This document shows, one piece after another, positions 51,931-59,376 of a DNA stretch of 64,000 nt (its first letter is position 1; the number at the start of each line of letters is the position of its first letter). The notes beneath the pieces are model-generated. The model saw nothing but the letters and a program-made list of their open reading frames with translations, did no database searches and was not told where the DNA came from. The DNA is taken from assembly GCA_036563875.1 (NCBI GenBank), contig DATCLO010000029.1, positions 6,131-70,130 on the forward strand. The letters are read 5' to 3'. Position numbers and translations under genes: made by a program. The DNA is from ZC4RG29 sp036563875. Lineage in GTDB: Bacteria; Bacteroidota; Bacteroidia; Cytophagales; Cyclobacteriaceae.

Positions 51931-52738
51931 CCCCCGTTCTCACCCTCAAATCCGCATTCGACGGATCCTTGGGTGGGTTGCGGCCGATGAAGGGGTACTG
52001 TTCGAGATCGACGACTTGTCCGCTCACAGGACCACATTCGTCGGAGAGCCAGTAGATGGCAGCGGCAGCGATTTCCTCAGGTTTGAGGATTCGGCCGGAT
52101 GGCGCGTACACGTCGGGTAACGACCGATACCAATCGTCGGGCAAACCATGCGACCGCTTTCGTTCAACTTCTTTTTCGGTAAGCACCCAGCCCGGATTGA
52201 TTTGGTTGACGCGCACACCGTGAGATCGGTTCAACGCATCGCCCAGGTTCCGCGTCATGGTCATGAGCGCGCCCTTTGAAATACTGTAAGCGAGCAATCC
52301 TGGCTCGCCGCAATAGGCGTTTACGGAACCAATGTTGAGCACACAGCCACCCGATTTTTCAAGATAGGGCAATGCTGATCGAATGAGTGCGAGCGGCGCA
52401 ATCGTATTTATTTCGAGTACTTTTCTGAGAAACGCAGGATCCGTTGTGTGAATATCCGATGAAACAACAGCTGCCGCATTGTTGACCACCGCATCGATGC
52501 GACCAAATGATCTTACGGCAACATCCGTTATTTCAGCAGCTGCGCCGTCTGCGGTGATGTCGGCGATATGCAAGACGCCTCTGCCTCTCGGTATTTGGCC
52601 TAGCACAGCATTTCCAGGATCCTCTTCGAGTCCGGTAATGACTACGCGCGCACCTTCCGCTACACACCGCAGCGCAATGGCCTTGCCTATGCCTGTGGTG
52701 CTTCCCGTGACAATGATAACCTTATCTTCCAGTCGCAT
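51914..52738 (-). CDS. Short-chain dehydrogenase/reductase
   Basis: 274 residues. Cofactor motif TGSTTGIG (12-19), NNAA, and active-site Ser plus YSISK (Tyr-x-x-x-Lys). Oxidises or reduces a sugar or polyol; substrate unknown. Its start is two bases from the stop of the Zn-type dehydrogenase gene, so it belongs to the operon. Its C-terminal codons overlap the degenerate repeat tract at 51914-51930, so the tail (RVRTGGGDRQ) may be repeat-derived. Confidence 0.87.
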   Translation of the reverse strand: MRLEDKVIIVTGSTTGIGKAIALRCVAEGARVVITGLEEDPGNAVLGQIPRGRGVLHIADITADGAAAEITDVAVRSFGRIDAVVNNAAAVVSSDIHTTDPAFLRKVLEINTIAPLALIRSALPYLEKSGGCVLNIGSVNAYCGEPGLLAYSISKGALMTMTRNLGDALNRSHGVRVNQINPGWVLTEKEVERKRSHGLPDDWYRSLPDVYAPSGRILKPEEIAAAAIYWLSDECGPVSGQVVDLEQYPFIGRNPPKDPSNADLRVRTGGGDRQ

Positions 52739-52740
52739 CC

Positions 52741-53781
52741 CTATACCGGCTTGAGCACGCTCTTCACTACTTCACCGCGATGCATTTTTTCAAATGCTTC
52801 GTGCCATTCTGTGACGGGCCAGACACCGCCTATGATGGGCTTGACATCCAGCTGACCACTCGCCAACAGGGAAATTACGCGTTCCCAAACAGGCCAGTTG
52901 TGACTGAAACTTCCTTTCACCGTAACATTCTTCGCAACGATCGGATCCAGACAGAAACCTAATGGCTGCGGACCCCAACCCACCTTTGTGATCTGACCGT
53001 TTGGCCGTACGAGCGCCATTGCCGTATTCATCGCGATGCTTACGCCCGTGGCATCAACCACAACGTCAGCGCCGAGCCCGTCGACCGCACGCGCCCAGTC
53101 TGTTGCGTCGCCGATAATTGTTGTCAAACCATACTGCTTTGCTACTTCCAGTCGTCGTCGATCTCCTTCAAGCCCGGTAATCGCCACCTGCGCACCGCAC
53201 AATCGGGCAACGACTGCACACAGAATGCCGATCGTTCCCGGTCCGAGCACGACGACACGATCACCAGGTTTTATGCGCGTGTTTTCCACCACTGCGTTGA
53301 AGGCTACGCAGCAGGGTTCGGTAAGGCAGGCAACTTCAAACGAAAGATTATCGGGAACGCGATGAAGACACCGCGCAGGAACGCGAACGTAGCGTGTCAT
53401 AGCACCATCGACGCCATAGCCAAATCCCTTTCGAGTTGGATCAAGATTATAGAGGCCACGCCGCGTCATGGGATTATCAGGATCGATCACTGCCGCCGTC
53501 TCGCTCACGACACGATCGCCTTCTTTCCAGCCTCTCACACCATGCCCGACAGCGGCTATGACTCCGCCGAATTCATGTCCAAGCACCACGGGATAGTTCA
53601 CCTGCCAGCTATGATCACCAGTCCATTGATGAAGGTCGCTCCCGCAGACACCAACGTTAGCTACCTGAAGAAGCACTTCTCCTTCTCCAATGGCCGGTAC
53701 ATTTATCTCCCGAAGCTCTACTGAACCTTTTGTTGCGGCATAGTTCACGACCGCAGTCATCTTTCCGTTAGTCATTCTCAA
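52741..53781 (-). CDS. Zn-type medium-chain alcohol/polyol dehydrogenase without structural-zinc cysteines
   Basis: 346 residues. Catalytic zinc ligands in GVCGSDLHQW and GHEFGG, and the Rossmann motif VLGPGTIGILCAVVA. The lobe that usually has four structural-zinc Cys instead reads AAVIDPDNPMTRRGLYNLDP, with none. It resembles threonine/polyol dehydrogenases. Nine bases separate it from the upstream lyase gene and two from the SDR gene. Confidence 0.85.
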   Translation of the reverse strand: MRMTNGKMTAVVNYAATKGSVELREINVPAIGEGEVLLQVANVGVCGSDLHQWTGDHSWQVNYPVVLGHEFGGVIAAVGHGVRGWKEGDRVVSETAAVIDPDNPMTRRGLYNLDPTRKGFGYGVDGAMTRYVRVPARCLHRVPDNLSFEVACLTEPCCVAFNAVVENTRIKPGDRVVVLGPGTIGILCAVVARLCGAQVAITGLEGDRRRLEVAKQYGLTTIIGDATDWARAVDGLGADVVVDATGVSIAMNTAMALVRPNGQITKVGWGPQPLGFCLDPIVAKNVTVKGSFSHNWPVWERVISLLASGQLDVKPIIGGVWPVTEWHEAFEKMHRGEVVKSVLKPV

Positions 53782-53790
53782 ATGTTATTT

Positions 53791-54507
53791 CTATTGACGA
53801 GCAAGCTTCCCCGTTGGTACGTCGCCGTAGCTATGCACCTTTTCACAGATCAGTCGCAATGAACTTTCAAGATCACCGTCGGCAGTGCGAAAGGCGTCGG
53901 CGTCGATTGTCAATGGCGCACCCAAAACGACAAGCGGCGCACCGTATTCGGGACATCGCACAGCTTGTTCAAGGGTTAGGCCTCCTACAGCCTGCACTGG
54001 AATGTTGACAGCCTCCACAACTTCCCGAAGTTGGTCGAGCGGGCTCGGCATGCGTTCGCCACGTGCAGCAATACCGCGTCGCTCATCGTAGCCGATGTGG
54101 TGGACGATAAAATCGCATCCCAGCTCTTCCAGCATGCGTGCTGCTCCGACCATGTCGGGACATCCCAGATTGTCGCCCATCACGCTGACACCATAATCGC
54201 GTCCGGCCTTCACGACGCACTTTATCGTCTCTTCGTGAGCACGGGCCATGACTACCACGTGGGTGGCACCAGCCCTCGCCATCATTTCTGCCTCGAGGTA
54301 TCCGCCGTCCATTGTTTTCAGATCGGCAACGATCGGTATGTATGGAAACGCTTCGCGAAGTTTTCGCACGCCGTGCAAACCTTCAGCGAGGATGAACGGC
54401 GTTCCTGCTTCAAGCCAGTCGACGCCAGCGCGAATAGCCATTCTCGCCGTCGCGAGCGCCTCATCCAGATGGATGATGTCGAGCGATATCTGAACTATCG
54501 GCTTCAA
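53791..54507 (-). CDS. HPS/KGPDC-family lyase (OMP decarboxylase superfamily)
   Basis: 238 residues. ISLDIIHLDEAL, EAGTPFILAEGL and the signature DLKTMDGGYLEAEMM match hexulose-6-phosphate synthase and 3-keto-L-gulonate-6-phosphate decarboxylase, both Mg-dependent enzymes of phosphorylated sugars. The Gly-Gly where most have Ala/Thr-Gly (DxGx) is unusual. No sugar kinase is in the operon, so the substrate is open. One base separates it from the aldehyde dehydrogenase gene. Confidence 0.8.
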   Translation of the reverse strand: MKPIVQISLDIIHLDEALATARMAIRAGVDWLEAGTPFILAEGLHGVRKLREAFPYIPIVADLKTMDGGYLEAEMMARAGATHVVVMARAHEETIKCVVKAGRDYGVSVMGDNLGCPDMVGAARMLEELGCDFIVHHIGYDERRGIAARGERMPSPLDQLREVVEAVNIPVQAVGGLTLEQAVRCPEYGAPLVVLGAPLTIDADAFRTADGDLESSLRLICEKVHSYGDVPTGKLARQ

Positions 54508-54508
54508 G

Positions 54509-55924
54509 TTACAATTTAGTTTGAGTGTTAGAATGCGAATTCTTTGAGCGCTTCAGATGATAGGCTTTCGGCTTCGTGAAGGCGCGAAGTCCAGCGTGCG
54601 ATAGCGTGACACCAATGCCCGAGTGTCTCCTGCCGCTCCAGGGTACGGCTGCGCTCACGCGATCGCAACAATTCCAATAACCAGTACCCGCGTCGATGGC
54701 GCTAAGAATTCGGCGTGCACGCTCCTCGCTGTCCGAGTAAACCGACGCAGTAAGTCCATACTCCGTGTCCTGCATGAGCCAAAGCGCTTCCTCGTCGTCG
54801 TGAACCTTCATAATCCCGATTATAGGACCAAACGACTCCTCGCGCATGACCCGCATGCCATGGTTGACATTCAACAGCACTGTAGGTTGAAAGTAGTATC
54901 CTTTGCCTTCGATGCGACTCCCACCACAAGCAACGACGGCACCGTTTTCCACGGCATCCTGGATTTGCGCTTCCAGCACCGCGCGTTGCGCATCGCGCGC
55001 AAGGGGACCGATGTAAACATCGGATTCAGTGGGGTTTCCTATTTTCCATGACTTGACTTCATTCACAAACGCGTCCACGTACTCGTCGTAGATTTTTTCG
55101 TGCACGTAGATGCGCTCGACAGCGCAGCAGCTCTGACCATTATTATAAAATGCGCCGTCGGCCGTAGCTGCCGCCACCGCTTTGACGTCTGTGATGTCGT
55201 CACACACATACAACGGATCTTTTCCACCCAATTCGCATTGACAAGGAACCATTCCAGGGGCAACGCGTTCGTAGATGTACTTGCCGGTTTGATAGGAGCC
55301 CGTGAAGAAATAACCATCGAAGGGTAAATCCAGCAGCAACTCCCCTGTGGGTTTGCCTCCTATCGCGATGTGAAATGCATCGTCCGATACGCCCGCTTCT
55401 TTCAACAGCCGTTCGATCGACATTCCTGTTACGGTAGCATATTCCGATGGCTTGTACATCACAGTATTGCCGGCAATGAGTGCGGGTACAAAAACATTGA
55501 CGCCCACGAGGTAGGGATAATTCCACGCAGAAATGTTGCACACAATGCCGAGGGGTTCGTACACGATCTTTTCAATCATGCGATCGCCCTCTGACATGAT
55601 TTCATCCGTCAAAAACTTTTCCGCGTTTTCGATCATCCACGAAATGCGGGCACGTGCACCATTGATTTCATTTCGAGCCTGTACGAGCGGCTTTCCCATT
55701 TCAGCGGTGAGATCGGCAGCCAACGTATCGCGGTAGGAATCCAACAAAGCCGAAAAGCGAGCTAAAATGTTGACGCGCGCTGCAAGCGATTTTGCTGCCC
55801 AGGCGGGTTGTTCTCCCTTGAGCCTATCGAACTTCCTACGCACGCTTTCCTGGGTGTCTTCCGCGACATCACGAATGGTTTCACCGGTGGCAGGATTTAT
55901 GATCAGCATGTTGTGTTCATTCAA
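54509..55924 (-). CDS. NAD(P)-dependent aldehyde dehydrogenase
   Basis: 471 residues. Seen: ISAWNYP (Asn135), CELGGKDP (Glu231) and NNGQSCC with catalytic Cys266. This is the succinate-semialdehyde / betaine-aldehyde-like group. It overlaps the Fe-type alcohol dehydrogenase gene by four bases, so alcohol to aldehyde to acid is a likely sequence of steps. The C-terminal tail after AYHLKRSKN is Asn/Thr-rich and probably disordered. Confidence 0.93.
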   Translation of the reverse strand: MNEHNMLIINPATGETIRDVAEDTQESVRRKFDRLKGEQPAWAAKSLAARVNILARFSALLDSYRDTLAADLTAEMGKPLVQARNEINGARARISWMIENAEKFLTDEIMSEGDRMIEKIVYEPLGIVCNISAWNYPYLVGVNVFVPALIAGNTVMYKPSEYATVTGMSIERLLKEAGVSDDAFHIAIGGKPTGELLLDLPFDGYFFTGSYQTGKYIYERVAPGMVPCQCELGGKDPLYVCDDITDVKAVAAATADGAFYNNGQSCCAVERIYVHEKIYDEYVDAFVNEVKSWKIGNPTESDVYIGPLARDAQRAVLEAQIQDAVENGAVVACGGSRIEGKGYYFQPTVLLNVNHGMRVMREESFGPIIGIMKVHDDEEALWLMQDTEYGLTASVYSDSEERARRILSAIDAGTGYWNCCDRVSAAVPWSGRRHSGIGVTLSHAGLRAFTKPKAYHLKRSKNSHSNTQTKL

Positions 55925-57069
55925 AAAGCTTTCTCATAGAGCGCCTTGAAGTCCGCCCGTGTTACGGGCTTCGGATTGTTCGGGTGCGCAAAGTCGGCAA
56001 TTGCCAGGTCGGCCAACGCATCAAGATGTTCCTCCTTGACTCCTATGTCGCGAAGTCTTCGGGGTACACCGATAGCCTCATTCAGGTTTGCAAGGTATTT
56101 GACCACAGAGCCTCCGTCTTTCTCCTGCAGACGCAATGCTTGCGCGATGCGTTCAAACTTCCACTCAAAGCCTCCAATATTGAATTCCATGCCGTGTGGC
56201 AGGTTTACCGCATTTGCCAAGCCATGATGAACATCCAGAAGGGTAGACAGCGGGTGTGCGAGTGAGTGCACAACGCCAAGTCCTTTTTGAAAAGCAATGC
56301 CACCCATAATCGATCCTAACATCATCTGGCTTCTTGAAACAAGATCAGGATGGTGCACCGCTTTTTCCAATGACTGGCTAATGAGGGAAATTCCTTCCAG
56401 CGCGACGCTTTCGCATATCGGATGGTACATCTTTGCCAGATAAGCCTCCAGGTTGTGCGTCAGCGCATCCATGCCCGTTGCAGCTGTAACGGCAGGTGGA
56501 AGGCCGAGCGTCAATGCCGGATCCGCGAACACCATTCGCGCGATGAGTTTTGGAGAAAACAGAATCCGTTTTTGGTGCGTTGTGTCTTCGGAGATAATGG
56601 CGCTGCGTCCTACTTCGCTTCCGGTACCCGATGTTGTTGGCAATGTCACCAGGTGGGGAATCTCTCCCGTTATATAAACTTCGCCTCCCGCGAGGTCGTC
56701 GTACTTGAACAAGTCATCCCGGTGATTGACGCGCAGCGCGATGGCACGCGCTACGTCGAGCGCAGCACCACCGCCAATGCCGACAATACCATCGCGCATC
56801 GTGGAATCATAAACAATCGTCCCCGCATACACATCGGACCGCACAGGATTTTTGTGAATGGCTGAAAAGACTTCCACAGATATGCCTTTTCGGGTGAGGT
56901 CGTCTGTGATATCCTTGAAGAACTCCAGACCTGCCACCGTCGAATCGGTTACGATCAGCGGTTTCGAAACGCCGGATCGCTTCAGGTAGTCACCGAGTTC
57001 GCCTGACGCCCCGGCGCCAAAGCGAATGGTCGTCGGAAAATTGAACTGCAGAATAGATTGGGTGGTCAT
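55921..57069 (-). CDS. Iron-containing alcohol dehydrogenase
   Basis: 382 residues of the group III (Fe-ADH) family: IVGIGGGAALDVARAIA, TTSGTGSEV, GMDALTHNLEAYL and GVVHSLAHPL...HHGLANA give the Asp and three His metal ligands. Distinct from KdnB at 1383. It lies between the glutamine-synthetase-like gene (12 bases upstream) and the aldehyde dehydrogenase gene (four-base overlap). Confidence 0.93.
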   Translation of the reverse strand: MTTQSILQFNFPTTIRFGAGASGELGDYLKRSGVSKPLIVTDSTVAGLEFFKDITDDLTRKGISVEVFSAIHKNPVRSDVYAGTIVYDSTMRDGIVGIGGGAALDVARAIALRVNHRDDLFKYDDLAGGEVYITGEIPHLVTLPTTSGTGSEVGRSAIISEDTTHQKRILFSPKLIARMVFADPALTLGLPPAVTAATGMDALTHNLEAYLAKMYHPICESVALEGISLISQSLEKAVHHPDLVSRSQMMLGSIMGGIAFQKGLGVVHSLAHPLSTLLDVHHGLANAVNLPHGMEFNIGGFEWKFERIAQALRLQEKDGGSVVKYLANLNEAIGVPRRLRDIGVKEEHLDALADLAIADFAHPNNPKPVTRADFKALYEKAF

Positions 57070-57081
57070 GACGGGGCACGA

Positions 57082-58455
57082 TCAGATGATTTCGAAGTAC
57101 CTCCGGTATTCCCAGTCGGTCACCGCCTTCAAGTGCTGTCTCCATTCCCACTCCCGTGTCCGCGTAAAGTGGTCCACAAACTTCTCGCCCAGGATCTCTT
57201 TGGCGATTTTAGAATTCTTCATGCGCTCCGCCGCTTCCATCAGTGTTGAAGGCAGCGCCTGCAAATTAGTTGCGCGATACGCATTGCCTGTCGTTTCAGG
57301 ATGTTTGAGCTTCAGACCCTTCCGAATTCCGTACAAACCCGATGCAAGCGAAGCCGCGACCGCGAGGTAAGGATTGATGTCGGATCCCGGTACACGACTT
57401 TCAAGACGCGTCGATTTACCACTGCCCGGGATTACGCGTAGCGCCACCGTTCGATTGTCGACACCCCACGTCAATGCTGTAGGTGCCCAAGTCCCCTCTA
57501 CCAATCGTTTATAGCTGTTAACATTGGGTGCATACATGGGCAATAGTTCCGGAATGCACTGAAGCTGTCCTGCGAGATACGATTTAAAGAGTTCGCTCAT
57601 GCCGCGCTTATCCTTCCGGTCGTAGAAGAGATTGCTCTTTCCGGCTGCGTCCCAAAGGCTTTGATGGATGTGCCCACCGCAGCCGGGAAGATTTTCGCTG
57701 ATCTTCGCCATAAAGGTGGCTATGATGCCGTGGCGATATGCAATTTCCTTTACTGCAGTCTTGAATAACAGCGCGCGGTCCGCAGCGGGGAGTGCATCGG
57801 TGACGGTGATGGCTGCTTCGTACACGCCGGGACCGGTTTCCGTATGAAGTCCCTCCAGCGGAACATCGAATTTCCCAAGAAGTTCAAACAGATCGGTCAT
57901 GAACGGATTTTGTAGGCTACTTCTTAGAATAGAGTATCCGAACATTCCGGGCGTAAGAGGCGTCAGGTTTCGATAGGCTTTGTCAGCCGCCGAGCGTGGT
58001 GTCTCGGCAAAGTTGAACCACTCATATTCGAGCGAAAACATGGGCTTAAAGCCCGCCTTTGTCGCATCGTCAAGTACCTTTTTCAAAAGATTACGGGGAC
58101 AGACATACGGCTCATGAGAATCCGTACGGGCCAGTTCCGCTATGAAAAAGGGCACATCATTCTCCCATGGAATCTTGCGGAATGTTGACAAATCAATCCG
58201 GATTGGTGCATCGGGATAACCCGTGTGCCACCCGGTGTACGTGGTATTGTCATAAGCGACGTCGCCTGCATCCCATCCGAATACGACGTCACAGAATCCT
58301 GAGAGTCCATCATCCTTGACAACGGATTGGAACTTTCCGGCAGAAATGTATTTGCCGCGCAAGATCCCATCGATATCGGAAAGCGCAAGCTTCACCTTTT
58401 GTGATGGATGGTTCTTTATGTATTCGAGGATTGACTTAAGGGACATGGGATGCAT
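57082..58455 (-). CDS. Glutamine synthetase-like gamma-glutamyl ligase
   Basis: 457 residues, GS class I catalytic fold: SLEYEWFNF, ETGPGVYEAAI (metal Glu), GCGGHIHQSLW (His), NSYKRLVEGTWAP, NRTVALRVI and RLESRVPGSDINPY. It lacks the usual GlnA start and context; closest in type are the PuuA/IpuC/GlnA4 group, which joins glutamate to an amine (putrescine, isopropylamine, ethanolamine). First gene of the operon, followed by an alcohol and an aldehyde dehydrogenase, as expected for gamma-glutamylated amino-alcohol oxidation (inference). ATG 58446 is an alternative start. Confidence 0.87.
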   Translation of the reverse strand: MHPMSLKSILEYIKNHPSQKVKLALSDIDGILRGKYISAGKFQSVVKDDGLSGFCDVVFGWDAGDVAYDNTTYTGWHTGYPDAPIRIDLSTFRKIPWENDVPFFIAELARTDSHEPYVCPRNLLKKVLDDATKAGFKPMFSLEYEWFNFAETPRSAADKAYRNLTPLTPGMFGYSILRSSLQNPFMTDLFELLGKFDVPLEGLHTETGPGVYEAAITVTDALPAADRALLFKTAVKEIAYRHGIIATFMAKISENLPGCGGHIHQSLWDAAGKSNLFYDRKDKRGMSELFKSYLAGQLQCIPELLPMYAPNVNSYKRLVEGTWAPTALTWGVDNRTVALRVIPGSGKSTRLESRVPGSDINPYLAVAASLASGLYGIRKGLKLKHPETTGNAYRATNLQALPSTLMEAAERMKNSKIAKEILGEKFVDHFTRTREWEWRQHLKAVTDWEYRRYFEII

Positions 58456-58526
58456 TTAAGAGCAAAAAATACAAATTTATTCGCAGGCCCCAAGGCGTGG
58501 AAGGCTCGCCGGTGTGCCGTTGTGTA

Positions 58527-58559
58527 TTTTGACGGGACTCAATTCCGAATTAAATTGAG
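58527..58559 (+). promoter_or_regulatory. Candidate promoter and overlapping operator
   Basis: TTTTG (58527-58531), a 19-base spacer and TAAATTGA (58551-58558) fit the Bacteroidota promoter pattern for the DUF1080 gene. CTCAATT (58538-58544) and AATTGAG (58553-58559) are perfect inverted arms, eight bases apart, that straddle the -7 box. This is in the 130-bp gap shared with the divergent catabolic operon. Confidence 0.4.
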
Positions 58560-58585
58560 CACTACACCAAACCATAAGTCGACGA

Positions 58586-59365
58586 ATGCAAAAGCAGATC
58601 TTTCACCTTTGTATTGCCCTGGCATTGGCAGGTGCCATGGCGTGTTCGAAGTCAGGTTCCGATAAAACGGCCGAATCCACCAGCACCGCAGCTCCACCTG
58701 CGGCAGATAACACATTATCCGAAGCCGAAGCCTCTGCCGGCTGGCAACTGCTGTTTGATGGAAAAACCCTTAACGGTTGGAAGCGCTATAACGCCGACTC
58801 AATTGGCCCGCTCTGGGTTGTGGAGGATGGAATGATTGTCTGCAAAGGTGAAGGCTTGGGTGAAGGGACCGAAGGAATCGGCGGATCGTTGATGACGACG
58901 CGACAGTTCGGCAACTTCGAACTATCGGTCGATTGGAAAATAACGCCCGGCGGCAACAGCGGAATTCTGTATCACGTTATTGAGTCACCGGATTATTCAC
59001 ACGACTATCATACAGGCCCCGAGTATCAGGTCATGGACGATGATGGCTGGGAAGGTGAATTACGCGACGAACAAAAAGTGGGCAGCAATTACGACATGCA
59101 TGCTCCCAGCCCGAATAAGAAAGTGAATCCGGTAGGCGAATGGAACACTTCAAAGATCGTTTACAACAACGGTCATGTTGAACACTGGCTGAACGGAGAA
59201 AAGATTCTGGAGTTTGAAGAAGGTACGCCGGACTTCGAGGAGCGATACAAGAAAAGCAAGTGGGTAGACTTTCCCGGATGGAACAAGTCTAAGACAGGCG
59301 CCATATCTCTGCAGGACCACGGTGCCAACGTGTACTTCAAGAACATCAAAATCCGGGAGCTATAG
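58586..59365 (+). CDS. DUF1080 (3-keto-disaccharide hydrolase-like) lipoprotein
   Basis: 259 residues. Lipobox GAMAC (Cys20) followed by a Ser/Thr/Pro-rich linker. From about residue 48: GWQLLFDGKTLNGWKRYN, GSLMTTRQFGNFELSVDWKI, GNSGILYHV and WNTSKIVYNNGHVEHWLNGEK define the DUF1080 jelly-roll, related to LamG-like domains and now linked to hydrolysis of 3-keto-glycosides. Outer-membrane lipoprotein. Divergent from the catabolic operon; its stop is only 11 bases from the convergent glycogen synthase stop. Confidence 0.9.
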   Translation: MQKQIFHLCIALALAGAMACSKSGSDKTAESTSTAAPPAADNTLSEAEASAGWQLLFDGKTLNGWKRYNADSIGPLWVVEDGMIVCKGEGLGEGTEGIGGSLMTTRQFGNFELSVDWKITPGGNSGILYHVIESPDYSHDYHTGPEYQVMDDDGWEGELRDEQKVGSNYDMHAPSPNKKVNPVGEWNTSKIVYNNGHVEHWLNGEKILEFEEGTPDFEERYKKSKWVDFPGWNKSKTGAISLQDHGANVYFKNIKIREL

Positions 59366-59376
59366 TGCTCGGTACA

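Noticed and set aside
51662..52120. 152-residue plus-strand frame in the repeat-rich gap
   Set aside because: It consists of repeated Ile/Thr/Pro/Tyr patterns generated by the degenerate intergenic repeats and runs antisense into the SDR gene.
57082..58455. Ordinary glutamine synthetase (GlnA) for ammonia assimilation
   Set aside because: Its sequence type and its position at the head of a dehydrogenase operon fit the gamma-glutamyl-amine ligase group better; this remains an inference.
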